This document shows, piece after piece, positions 27,045-37,400 of a stretch of 64,000 nt of DNA. Source of the stretch: Streptomyces cyaneofuscatus. Its GTDB lineage: Bacteria; Actinomycetota; Actinomycetes; Streptomycetales; Streptomycetaceae. The translations under genes and the position numbers were made by a program. The notes below the pieces were generated by a model, which did not search any database, was not told where the DNA came from, and was given only the letters and a program-made list of their open reading frames with translations. The stretch is from assembly GCF_000718135.1 (NCBI RefSeq), contig NZ_JOEM01000021.1, positions 123,314 through 187,313 of the forward strand, in the 5' to 3' direction. Every line of letters begins with the position of its first letter. The stretch's first letter is position 1.

Positions 27045-28465
27045 AGATCGCCGAGTTTTCCAATCCGGTGATGTCGAGCTGGTTCGCAGAGCAGGGATAC
27101 AGGTTCGACGCGTCGCCGTATGTTGCGGGGTCGTTGAAGACGAAGAAGTTGCTGGAGCAGTTGCCGAAGACGGAGCCGCTGGCGGCGGTGACAACGGGGC
27201 CCAACGGCGGGCTTTTCTACGGACCGATGTTCCGCCGGGTATACCTCACCGACCCCGAGCATAGTGTGCCTTGGCTTGGCAGCCGGGACATGATGGCCGC
27301 CGATCTCACCAACTTGCCTCGCTTGAGGAAGTCGGATGCCGAATCGCCATCCTTGAAAGCCCAGCAGCTCAATCCCGGCATGACCCTAATCTCGCGCTCA
27401 GGTTTTTATGCCGGTCGACGGTCCTATGTTCGCCCCGACATGGGGAAATGCTGGGCATCAGAGCACATCCTCAAGGTGCAGCCTAATTCCGAGAAGATCA
27501 AGTCCGGGTATCTGTACGCATTCCTCCTCAGCCGGTTCGGTGAGTCGCTGGTGCGCGGTTCGGTATACGGGTCAGCGGTGAAGCACATTGAGCCGCAGCA
27601 CATTGCGGGGCTGCCGGTGCCGCGCCTCGGCGCGGACCTGGAGGGGCGGATCCATGACCTCGTGGAGGAATGTGCGCAGTTGCGCGCGGACCACCAAGCA
27701 GACCTGGTGGCCGCGACAAAGGACTTCTTTGACAGTAACGGCCTGCCTGACCTGAACAAGGTGCATTGGCATCAGCAAGAACGGGACCTGGGATTTGAGG
27801 TTGCGTCTGTAGGGCCGACGTCGCTGCGAGCGTTGACCTTCGCGCCCCGGGCGCGGAAGCTGGCCGAGAAGCTGGGCTCCGTGCACGGAAGGTCGCTTGG
27901 CCAGATTTGTTCTGGCGGGCACCTGGGGTCGGGCGTCCGATTCAAGCGAGTGGACAGTGACCCTGAGCGCGGCGTCCAACTCATTGGTCAGCGCCAGGGA
28001 TTCTGGCTCAAGCCAGAAGGTCGTTGGATCAGTGCAGAGCAAGCCCCCACAGGAATTTTCGCGCGTGACGAGTCCATCATGATCGCGGCTCAGGGCACTC
28101 TTGGGGAGAACGAGGTGTTCTGCCGCCCTCTCTTCGTCACCGGCAGCTGGCTCAAGTACGCCTACACGCAGCACTTCTTGCGGGTGGTGAGTGGGGATCC
28201 CGAGATCCCTGGCGCATATCTTTTCGCCTTCTTCCGCTCGGAAGCGGCCTTCCGGCTCCTGCGCTCGCTCAGCGTGGGCGGCAAGCAACAGGACATCCAC
28301 GAGTTCCTTCGCGCGGAAATCCCGATCCCCCTCGCCCCGCCCGCCGACCGCAACCGCATCGCCGAAACCGTTCGCAACGCCTACAAAAAACGCGACCGCG
28401 CCGATGTCCTAGAAGACGAAGCCCTCGCGCTGCTCACCACCGCCATCGAGGAGGCCGTCGGCTGA
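27041..28465 (+). CDS. hsdS: type I restriction specificity-subunit-like protein (HsdS)
   Basis: The protein is 474 aa; GTG at 27041 overlaps the hsdM stop. Two target-recognition halves are visible: the first around 85-195 ends in EPQHIAGLPVPRLG (about 186-199) and a conserved helix EGRIHDLVEECAQLRADHQADL; the second ends in EIPIPLAPPADRNRIAETVR (about 426-445) and helix, the two-fold TRD-spacer plan of HsdS. The DNA of the first half has visibly lower GC and more TTT/AAT codons than its neighbours, the usual mark of exchanged recognition domains. It determines the sequence methylated by the HsdM partner. The stop overlaps the next gene's ATG by one base. Confidence 0.85.
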   Translation: MKIAEFSNPVMSSWFAEQGYRFDASPYVAGSLKTKKLLEQLPKTEPLAAVTTGPNGGLFYGPMFRRVYLTDPEHSVPWLGSRDMMAADLTNLPRLRKSDAESPSLKAQQLNPGMTLISRSGFYAGRRSYVRPDMGKCWASEHILKVQPNSEKIKSGYLYAFLLSRFGESLVRGSVYGSAVKHIEPQHIAGLPVPRLGADLEGRIHDLVEECAQLRADHQADLVAATKDFFDSNGLPDLNKVHWHQQERDLGFEVASVGPTSLRALTFAPRARKLAEKLGSVHGRSLGQICSGGHLGSGVRFKRVDSDPERGVQLIGQRQGFWLKPEGRWISAEQAPTGIFARDESIMIAAQGTLGENEVFCRPLFVTGSWLKYAYTQHFLRVVSGDPEIPGAYLFAFFRSEAAFRLLRSLSVGGKQQDIHEFLRAEIPIPLAPPADRNRIAETVRNAYKKRDRADVLEDEALALLTTAIEEAVG

Positions 28466-31400
28466 TGGGTGCCAGGATCGTTGCAGTTGGGGAGGCCGTC
28501 AACGATGCCGAGCGGAGGGTAATCGCGCATCTGCGTGATCATGCCCCCGATGACTGGACGGTCCTGCACTCCGTCGAGATTCCGCGCGACCGGAACGAGC
28601 TGTTCGAGGTCGACCTCGTCATAGTCACCGGGCACGCCGTGTACGTCATCGACGTCAAGGGCACCCGGGGCCGCATCGAGGCCGACGGCCGCAAGTGGCA
28701 CCCTTCCCGCCGGGCGCCGTTCCGCTCCCCGTTGCCCAAGCTGCGCCATCACGCCCGGCAGCTGAAGTCGATCCTGGAGACGGCCCACCGTCCGCTGTCC
28801 CGGCTCTACACCGACGCGCTCGTCCTCCTGCCGTATCCGGACACCCTGCTCGTCGACCGCTCACCCCGGCAGCAGGACGCCCGGGACACCGTGCCCCTGC
28901 CCGACCTGATCGGGCGGCTCGCCGACGTCAGCCGTGTCCCCACCTCCACCAACCGGTTCGACACGGATATTGTCGCCCACCACGACCTGATCGTGAGCAC
29001 GATCCAGGGCGCCTCCCGGCCCCCGTCCGGGCCGCTGCGGTTCGGCAGCTGGGAGGTGATGGAGCGGCTCGGTGAGACCGCGCCGGAGGAGAGCGGTAAC
29101 GGTGTCCACCGCGAGTACCGGGCCAAGAACGCCAACGCGCCGCAAGGCTCGGGAACCGTCCGGCTGTCGGTGCGTACGGCCGACCCGTACGCACCGGAGG
29201 CCGAACGTCTGCTCCAGCAGAAGCGGATCGGTATCGCCTACGAGGCGCTCGGCAAGCTGCCCTCGCATCCGAACATCGTCGGCGCCCGTGACTTCTTCCC
29301 CGATGACGACGAAGGCGTCTTCGTCACCGTCTACGACGACGTTCCCGGACACGCGCTGGCCCTGCACCTGTCCGGGGCCGCCGACCCGCTCACCGCGGAC
29401 GCGAAGCTGCGCACGGTCCGGCACATCCTGATGGGGCTCGCGCACGCGCACCACTGGCACATCGCGCACCGCGAGCTGAACCCGTCCACCGTCCTGATCG
29501 CCCAGGACGGGCGGGCGATGCTGACCGGTTTCGAGTACGCGAAGACCGCGCAGCCGCGCACGCACACCGTGGGACCGGAGGCGCACCAGATCGCCGACCG
29601 TGCGTATCTCGCGCCCGAGTGCCACGCCGACCCGTCCGAGATGGGTATGAAGGCCGACATCTACGCCGTCGGTGTCATCGGCTACCAGCTCTTCACCGGC
29701 GAGCTGCCGTTCTCCTCGGCCACTGAACAGGCGGGAGCCGGCGGCATGCTGCCGGAATCCGGCCTCGAGGCGGCCCAGGTCCGCGTGGAGTTGGCGCACT
29801 GGCTGCAGAAGCTGTGCTCGACGGACCCGGCGGACCGGCCCACCGCCGTCGAGGCGCTGCGGCGGCTCGAACTGGTCGTCGGCGCACAGAATGCCCCGGC
29901 CAGGCGCCGGGGTTCGTCCTCTGCCTCCCGGACTCCGGACGGCGCCGCCGATCGGTCGGCACCGGGCTCCCCGCGCGGTCCGGAGTCCTTCCGGGACCTG
30001 CCGGCCGATTTCCAGCTCGGCACGAAGTACCTGGTGCGCAACCGGCTCGGGCGCCCCGGTTCGTTCGGGGTGGCCTACCGGGTCTATGACACGATAAGGA
30101 GTGTCGACCGGGCGGTGAAGTTGGTCCTGCGGGACCGGGACTCCGTCCTGGAACGACTGCGCCGCGAGGCGGACGTCCTGCAGCGGCTGCAAGACGCACG
30201 GCATCCCAACGTCGTGGAAATGATCGACGCGGACCGGCTGCTGCCGCCGGACGAGTACCCGTACCTGGTCTTCGAGTTCGTCGACGGCAAGGACGTCGCG
30301 GAGGTGATCCGTGGCGGTCGGATGGGCGCGGCGGACGTGCTGCGGCTTGCGATCGATACGGCCCGGGGGCTGCGACACATCCACGAGCGCGGGGTGTGGC
30401 ACTGCGACATCAAACCGAGCAACCTGCTGTGGACCGACGACGGCGTCAAGCTGATCGACTTCGGGATCGCGAAGACCGCAGACTCCTCCGAGGGCCACAC
30501 CTACACCAGCCCTCGCTACACCCCGCCCGACCTCGACCAGGTTCCCGCAGACGGCTCCGGATACACCGACCGTGACCTGTTCGGCTTGGGTGTCACCCTG
30601 TACGAGGCGCTGACCGGCGGCCAGTACCCGTGGGAGGGTGTCGGACAGCCGCCGCCCGGGGTGCGGCCGGTCGATCCGCGTACCGCATACAGCGGATTCG
30701 GTGACCTGTCGCCGGGGTTCGCCGAGGTCATGCTGCGGGCCATCTCGCCCTTCCGGGGCGAACGGTTCACCACGGCCGAGGAACTGCTCGCCGCACTGAA
30801 AGGACTGGAATCGGCCCGTCTCGCCCCCGTTCCGGTCCCGCCGACCGTCCTCGCCCAGCAGCCACCCGCCCCACCGGTGGTCACCGACGGAGACGAGGTC
30901 CCGCAGCAGCCCGACCACAACCCGTTCGTAGCCCATCTGCAAACGCTCTACAGCCAGAGCCGTCGCAGTAACCGGGGCACCCGTGGCCTCGATCCGCACG
31001 CCTTGTCCGTGTATATCGAGACCGCCCTGGACCGTGAGCTCGTCCCCGCCCTCCGCGAAGGCCGTCACGTCCTGGTCGTGGTCACCGGCAACGCGGGGGA
31101 CGGCAAGACCGCGTTCCTGGAGAGATTCGAGCGCCAGGCCCGTGAGCTCGGCGCCGAGTTCGGACCGCCCCGCTCCAACGGCACCGACTTCACCCTGGCC
31201 GGGCACCGATTCCGCACCAATCACGACGGCAGCCAGGACGAGGGCGAGACCAGCGGCGACGACGTCCTGGAGGAGTTCTTCGCGCCGTTCGCCGGAGCCG
31301 ACGAGACAGCGTGGCCGATCCAGGGCGAGACCAGGTTGATCGCCATCAACGAGGGTCGTCTAGTGGACTTCCTGAGCCATAGGCACGACCGCTTCCCCCA

Positions 31401-32784
31401 CCTAGCGAAGCTGACCAACCTCGGTCTCGCGGGAAGCGCCACCGGCCGGGCTGTCGCCGTCGTCAACCTCAACGCCCGCGATGTCGCCGCCCGTCCGCTC
31501 AGTGCGGACGGCGAACCGCAGGACGGGGAGTCACTCCTCGAGCGGATGCTCGACCGGATGACACACGAACGGTTCTGGGCCGACTGCGAGAGCTGCGACC
31601 TGGCGACTGTCTGCTACGCCCGGCACAACGCCCAGACCTTCCAGCACCCCGCCGCTGGCCCACAGGCCAAACGGCGCCTGCGCCGCGTCTACGAACTGAC
31701 ACAGCTCCGCGGCAAGCTCCACATCACCCTGCGCGACCTGCGCTCCGCCCTCGCCTACACGCTCGCTTCGGGCCGCGACTGCTCCGAAATCCACCAGCTG
31801 TACGCGGCCGGCGACACCGAGGCGATCCTCGACGGCTTCTACTTCTCCGCGCACCTGGGCACCCCGCCAGCCCCGGACGGCACCCCGCGGGAACGGGACC
31901 GGCTGCTCTCCCTGCTGCGGGAAGCCGACGTGGCCGCCGTCCCGCAGCCGCAGCTCGATCGACGGCTCGACTACGGCGGACTCCTCTCCGCCGGCGCCCT
32001 GGTAACCGTCGACGGACGTGGGGACCGTGACCGGATCTTGCTCGGCCAGGAGTTCGCACGGCTCGGCCGGTCGATGACCGACCGAGCCGCCCAGGCCGCT
32101 AGCCATCGCCGGTACGTGGACGCGACCCGCCGCCTGCTGTACTTCGAACTTCGCGACGAGGAACGGGCGGAACGGATGCTGCCCTATCCCTCCGTACTGC
32201 GGTTCATGGAACTGCTCTCCCGCACCGACGCCGCCGGCGTGGAGGAACGCGACACCATCCTGCGAGCACTCAACCGTGGTGAGGGACTGGTCGTACCGGA
32301 GCGCATCGGCGACGCCCTCGCCTTGAAGGTCCGGGACGTTCCGGGCGGAACCGTCCGGAGCTTCCGGCGCTTCCCTGCCGCCGGGTTCCGCCTCGAACCC
32401 GGCGCGGCCCCCAACTCGCCCTACATCGAGTCCGGGCGGACCTCGCTGCGGCTCACCTACCAGGACCCCGTCGGCCAGCAGGGCGGCACCGCCGAACTGG
32501 ACATCCGGCTCGACCTGTTCGAACTACTCCAGCGCTTCGAGCGCGGCTACCGGCCCTCGGTCACCGACCTGCAAGGACAGCAGCTTGCCCTCGCCGTGTT
32601 CAAGAACCGGCTGGCCGCCGTCCCGTACCAGGAGGTCCTTCTCACCACGCACGGACACGACCTGCGGAGGATCCACCGCACCGAGGACTCCGTACTGCAC
32701 CTGGAAGAACTGACAGCTCGGACCGACGGTGGTGAGCAGCTAGGCGCGGACACCGCCGTTGCGGAGGAGACGACATGGCGCTGA
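28465..32784 (+). CDS. NERD domain - pseudokinase - Ser/Thr kinase - P-loop NTPase protein
   Basis: The protein is 1439 aa; ATG at 28465. The N-terminus (about 10-125) is a NERD nuclease-related domain with FEVDLVIVTGHAVYVIDVKG, i.e. the D...DxK pattern. A first kinase-like domain (about 190-470) has HRELNPSTV at the catalytic loop and TGFEYAK in place of DFG: both catalytic Asp are gone, so it is a pseudokinase. A second kinase domain (about 512-785) keeps AVKLVL, WHCDIKPSN (about 645) and IDFGIAK, so it should be active. After a Pro-rich linker (about 790-815) a P-loop VVTGNAGDGKT (about 868-878) begins an NTPase of about 550 residues, resembling the DptF ATPase of phosphorothioate-dependent restriction (inference). 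It overlaps the next gene by ten bases. Confidence 0.8.
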   Translation: MGARIVAVGEAVNDAERRVIAHLRDHAPDDWTVLHSVEIPRDRNELFEVDLVIVTGHAVYVIDVKGTRGRIEADGRKWHPSRRAPFRSPLPKLRHHARQLKSILETAHRPLSRLYTDALVLLPYPDTLLVDRSPRQQDARDTVPLPDLIGRLADVSRVPTSTNRFDTDIVAHHDLIVSTIQGASRPPSGPLRFGSWEVMERLGETAPEESGNGVHREYRAKNANAPQGSGTVRLSVRTADPYAPEAERLLQQKRIGIAYEALGKLPSHPNIVGARDFFPDDDEGVFVTVYDDVPGHALALHLSGAADPLTADAKLRTVRHILMGLAHAHHWHIAHRELNPSTVLIAQDGRAMLTGFEYAKTAQPRTHTVGPEAHQIADRAYLAPECHADPSEMGMKADIYAVGVIGYQLFTGELPFSSATEQAGAGGMLPESGLEAAQVRVELAHWLQKLCSTDPADRPTAVEALRRLELVVGAQNAPARRRGSSSASRTPDGAADRSAPGSPRGPESFRDLPADFQLGTKYLVRNRLGRPGSFGVAYRVYDTIRSVDRAVKLVLRDRDSVLERLRREADVLQRLQDARHPNVVEMIDADRLLPPDEYPYLVFEFVDGKDVAEVIRGGRMGAADVLRLAIDTARGLRHIHERGVWHCDIKPSNLLWTDDGVKLIDFGIAKTADSSEGHTYTSPRYTPPDLDQVPADGSGYTDRDLFGLGVTLYEALTGGQYPWEGVGQPPPGVRPVDPRTAYSGFGDLSPGFAEVMLRAISPFRGERFTTAEELLAALKGLESARLAPVPVPPTVLAQQPPAPPVVTDGDEVPQQPDHNPFVAHLQTLYSQSRRSNRGTRGLDPHALSVYIETALDRELVPALREGRHVLVVVTGNAGDGKTAFLERFERQARELGAEFGPPRSNGTDFTLAGHRFRTNHDGSQDEGETSGDDVLEEFFAPFAGADETAWPIQGETRLIAINEGRLVDFLSHRHDRFPHLAKLTNLGLAGSATGRAVAVVNLNARDVAARPLSADGEPQDGESLLERMLDRMTHERFWADCESCDLATVCYARHNAQTFQHPAAGPQAKRRLRRVYELTQLRGKLHITLRDLRSALAYTLASGRDCSEIHQLYAAGDTEAILDGFYFSAHLGTPPAPDGTPRERDRLLSLLREADVAAVPQPQLDRRLDYGGLLSAGALVTVDGRGDRDRILLGQEFARLGRSMTDRAAQAASHRRYVDATRRLLYFELRDEERAERMLPYPSVLRFMELLSRTDAAGVEERDTILRALNRGEGLVVPERIGDALALKVRDVPGGTVRSFRRFPAAGFRLEPGAAPNSPYIESGRTSLRLTYQDPVGQQGGTAELDIRLDLFELLQRFERGYRPSVTDLQGQQLALAVFKNRLAAVPYQEVLLTTHGHDLRRIHRTEDSVLHLEELTARTDGGEQLGADTAVAEETTWR

Positions 32785-34442
32785 CCGGAGCCCTGGGCAC
32801 GTTCACCCACCCCGGCGTCAGCCGGATCGACTACAAGGCGCTGGACATGGACCGCGTGCTCACGGCGCTCCTGGCACGGCTCTGGCACGGCGGTATGCCC
32901 AGCAAGATCAGCCGGACCTGGAACCTCGAAGTCGACGTGTTCGTGAAGCTGTTCCTGGGGAACCCGGAGGTGTTCGACGGATTCGACCGGGAGACCACCA
33001 CCCGTTGGGCCTCGACTCATCTCCTCGATCTGGTCAACCGGGGTAAGCCGACGGAGGCTGTGGCCGCACCTCGACCGCTGCACGGATTCACCTACCGCTT
33101 CCGCAACAGCCGGAAGTCCCGCCCGTACGGGGCCGACGAGCAGCTGTACGAGATGCTCGCCGAGGACGAGGGAGCGCTGAAGGGACTGCGGGAGTTCTTC
33201 TTCTCCGATGTGGACCGCTCTACCGGTGACATCACGCCCGGCCCGGGGACCGACGTGGAGACCCAGGCACTGCTCCACCTCGTACAGCGGGCAGGCCACC
33301 AGATGCAGGACCGGGCAGACACCAGTCGGCCCCGAACGCCCTACACTCCCCTGTGCGCGGAGCCGGCACGGCAGCTCTGCCAGGACGTCATGCGGCTCCT
33401 GTACCACCAGGACCGCATGCCCAGGACCGTGCTCGTGGACTACTTGAAGATCCTCTTCGCCTTCCATCTGTCCCTGTACCACCTGCGGATGATGAAGCTG
33501 CTTCCGGCGGTGATCGAGGCAGGCGCGGGCAGTGCCACCTGCCGTGGGGGACATTCCGGCGGGCAGGGCACAGACCGCTGCCCGCACCGGCCCCGGCTCT
33601 TCCTCGACGTTGAGGGAGTGCCCGGAACTCCGGCCGCCGAGCTGGCCGAACGCAGCGCGGAGATCTGGTACCGGCGCGTCCCTCGCTTCGTCCAGGCGAC
33701 CTACCAGGTGAAGAAGCTCGACGAGTTCTCCGCTCACCTGGTCCGCCACACCACCAAGCTGAGCTACCCGCCGGGGCGGAACTACTTCACCCCGGAAGAG
33801 GTGCTGCAACGGCTTGGAAAGTCGTACGCCAAGGAACGTGACGCCTTCTTCCTCCAGCGGGTCACTCGCGTGCGGGACGAGGAGAAGGACCTTCCCCCGG
33901 AGCTGAAGCAGATCACCCAGCTCGGGCTCTCCGCCTTCGACGAGTACATCGAGATGCTGATGCACTACAAGGGGCGCCACTACCGGAACTACTTCATCGA
34001 GTGCCTCGACACCATGCTCCTCAAGCACCGGCCAGGCGCACTGATCGCCCAGCCACGCGGCGGGCGCACGGGCGGCAAGAGCGTTGCCCGACGCTTCGTC
34101 CTGGACGCCAGACTCCTGGAGGTCCTGTTGCAGGTGTCACTGCTCAGGGAGGGCGACGACGGCACCGGAAACCTGCAGACCTCACCGATGCGCGTCGACG
34201 AGTTCCTCACCCTGCTGCGTGAACGGTACGGGCTGCACATCGACCAGCTGCCGGACACCGACGGCTTCTCCGGAGCGCACCTGGACGACCAGGCCGCCCT
34301 GCGCGCCAACGCGTCAGCCTTCCTCGACCGGCTTCGCGAGATCGGCTACTACCAGGACATGTCCGACGCCTATCTGACGCAGACCATCACCCCCCGGTAC
34401 AGCATCGGGACCGAGGCGACGACGGGAGCAGCGCCCCGATGA
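32775..34442 (+). CDS. unknown defence-operon protein (DptG-position)
   Basis: The protein is 555 aa; ATG at 32775, inside the last codons of the kinase gene, with GGAGGAG upstream (32763-32769). No catalytic motif was recognised. The sequence is largely helical and a cluster of Cys and His (CRGGHSGGQGTDRCPH, about 256-271) could bind zinc. It occupies the position that DptG has between DptF and DptH in Dnd restriction loci, and is of comparable size, so it may be the scaffolding partner of the two ATPases (inference from order only). It ends with ATGA overlapping the next start. Confidence 0.55.
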   Translation: MALTGALGTFTHPGVSRIDYKALDMDRVLTALLARLWHGGMPSKISRTWNLEVDVFVKLFLGNPEVFDGFDRETTTRWASTHLLDLVNRGKPTEAVAAPRPLHGFTYRFRNSRKSRPYGADEQLYEMLAEDEGALKGLREFFFSDVDRSTGDITPGPGTDVETQALLHLVQRAGHQMQDRADTSRPRTPYTPLCAEPARQLCQDVMRLLYHQDRMPRTVLVDYLKILFAFHLSLYHLRMMKLLPAVIEAGAGSATCRGGHSGGQGTDRCPHRPRLFLDVEGVPGTPAAELAERSAEIWYRRVPRFVQATYQVKKLDEFSAHLVRHTTKLSYPPGRNYFTPEEVLQRLGKSYAKERDAFFLQRVTRVRDEEKDLPPELKQITQLGLSAFDEYIEMLMHYKGRHYRNYFIECLDTMLLKHRPGALIAQPRGGRTGGKSVARRFVLDARLLEVLLQVSLLREGDDGTGNLQTSPMRVDEFLTLLRERYGLHIDQLPDTDGFSGAHLDDQAALRANASAFLDRLREIGYYQDMSDAYLTQTITPRYSIGTEATTGAAPR

Positions 34443-37400
34443 GCAGCAGCGCCACCGGTCTGGTGGAGATCACGGCCAAGGACCTTCGAGAGGCGCTCGA
34501 AGGCGTCCTCGTGCCACGGCTGGCGAAACTCGTCGGGGAGCGGGCGGCCGGTCACTGCATGCGGATCACCGAGGTCGACGCCGAGCTGGCGGCGCCTCTG
34601 GTACGACGGCTGCGCGGGGCGCTGGGCCCGGCCGCCACCGTCTGCGTCCTCGGCCAGGCCGACGACCTGGACCCGACCCGTCCCTTCCACGACGTGACCG
34701 TCACCAGCACCAAGCTGGTCGAACTCCGCAACCGAGCAGAAGGCGAGGGAACGCTCCCTGGACCGCTCCTCGTGTTCGTTCCGCCCGGCACCCGGGTGAG
34801 CGCCGAGGACTCCTTCGGCATCGCGACATTCGAGGAGGTGCCGCTCGGTGACGCATACGCTCAGCTCGCCGACCACCTCCTTCAGCAGGTTCCGGACCGG
34901 CTGCGTCAGGGCGTCGACCAACTGCTCGCCGCACTACGCGGCCATGCCGACCGGCGGACGAGTGACCGCGCGGTTGCGGCGTACCTGCTGACGCTGCAGA
35001 CCAACGGCTACCGGGAGCAGGCGTCCGGGGCGGCCGTCTACCACTTCGGGCTCGTCCCCGACTTCGACCTGTACGCCGACCCCACTGCGGTCAAGGAGCG
35101 GGTCGAACGGAACCGGGGGCTGGTCGACAAGTTGACTGCGTCGAACCGCTCCGAACGCCAGCGCGTCCTGGACCTGGGACTAAGCGACGGCGATTTCGCC
35201 GCCAAACTCGCCGGCTTCGCGACCCGTTGCGGCTTGGAGGACCCGGTGGTGTGGACCCGCCGTGTGGTCACCGACCGCGAGAACTGGGGACTGTCCTTCG
35301 GGAACTGGCGTATTGACGAACGCCGACGTGCCACGGTCGCCATCGAGGTACGTGAACTGGGGCTTCCCACCGCTGGCGACAACGCCGAGGAACTGAACAA
35401 ATACCAGGCACTCCGGGCAATCGTAGGCCAGCCCTACCTGCTCACCGGCGACAACGGTGTACGCGAACTCACCGCCCGATTCACCGTGCAACCCTCCCCG
35501 ATCAAGGTAGACGCGCTCCAGCGATTCCGGGTGGAGATCGTCTCGGAGAACGGCGGACCGATCGGACGGATCGCGTACAAGGACAAGGGGACACGGGCGG
35601 TCCCCGAGTACAAGGTCAAACTGGCCAAACTGAACAAGATCGACTGGGAAGAGGGCTGGCACTACGTCCGGGTGACGCCCCTCGACGCTGTGGGAGACTC
35701 GCTCGACGTCGCCCCCAACGCTCACGAGCTGCCGGGCGGCGAGAGCGAGCGCTTCTACGTTGTCCCGAACGCCGAGATCGAGGAACCGCCCGAGCGCAGT
35801 GCGGGCCGTTATCCCGGGGTCGCCCAGGCACTGAGGTCACTGCAGTTCGACGCGCTTGCCACGGGGGACGACCCGACCCGAGTCGTACTCAACGACATCC
35901 GCTGGAAGCACAGCACGCCGCGGAGCCCGCAGCGGGCCCTGAACGCCAAAATCCGTCCGGCGGGCAGCGCGGAAATCCGGCTGTCCCCCCTGCTCGTACA
36001 GGTTCAGCAGGACCTCCTCGCCCGCCCCGAGGACACCTCGCTGCGCCGCCTGGTCCTCCACCCCGACGGCACCTTCGAGATGCCCTCCGGGGACGAGGAG
36101 AACCTGGCCGGCACTCTGACAGGGCGCGCCGCCGAGGCGTACGACGCGTTCCTCTCCGCGCGGGGCTTCTACTTCGGAGCCGTACGCGGCGGGAGCGGTC
36201 ACGGCGACGAACCGGTCGAGGTCGGCGATCTCCTGGTCACCGAGGCCGTCGATTTCGAGACCGTACGCGAGGAACTCGCCGCGTACGCCGAAGCGTACGC
36301 CGAACTGGTGGAGGCCCAGACCTTCCAGACGGAAAGGGCAGGAGACGACGCCAGGGGCGCGGCGCTCGTGGCCCTGGCACGGATCCAGCAGATCGACTGC
36401 CTGGCTGTCAGCCTTACCGACGGTCTTGGCGGGCGAGACACCGTGCTGCTCGCCTCGCCCACCCACCCCCTACGCGCCCTCTGGCTGGCGACCTGGTCCG
36501 CGATGGGCAAGGAATGGACCGGCCGTCTCGTCGGGGAGGGCAAGCGTCGGGCCATCGCGGCCCGCGATTCTCTCCAGGGAGCGCTGTCCCCGCTCGGATT
36601 CCCGTTCGTGGTCCCGCGCCAGGACGGGCGCCTCATGGCAGCGGCGGACAACCTCACCCCGTACTGGGGTGCCTACCTCCCCAGCGAGACCGCTGACCCC
36701 CGCGGCCTGCTCGGCCGCCTCTCCGCCGGACTGAACCTCTCCACCTCCGGCACCCGCGCGGCGAACGGCGCGAGCGCGCTGTCCGGTACGGCACTCGCTG
36801 ACCGCATGGAGCGCTACGTACGGCTCCACCCGTACGTCCGCACCCTCGTCATGAACATCATCAACGCGGGGCGGGCCGAGGTCATCGCCGATGCCCTCCT
36901 CGAACTCCAGCGGCGCCCGGCCACCCGTGATCTCACCTACGACATCCGGCTCTGCGTAACCGACCCCGAGGCCCCGGAGACCGGAACGGCGCTCGGTGAA
37001 CTGCTCAGCGCCCAGAGCCAGATCTCCACCGCCGAGGCGGAAGCGTTCCTGCACACGGCGGGCGGGGGTCGCCACGCAAAACTCGTCTACTCGGTGCGCT
37101 CCATCAAGGAGTTCCGCAGCCCCTCCATAGAGTTCGACGCTCATCTGACCGTGCTCATCGACGCCTTCGGGGGCGAGCAGCACAGCTCCGTCAAGCGGCA
37201 CGGCATCGCTCACGCGCCGGTACACGGACTCGTCCAGGCTACCTTCACCGCGTATGAGGACTCCGAGCAGCAAATTGTTTGGCGGACCGTCCCGCGCTAC
37301 GGAGCCGCCATGCCCACCGCCGAGGGCGTCGAGGACCTCGCCACTCTCCTGAGTCGGCTGCCCGGCCTGCTGGCCGGCGCAGCCGCCAACGTCGCCACGG

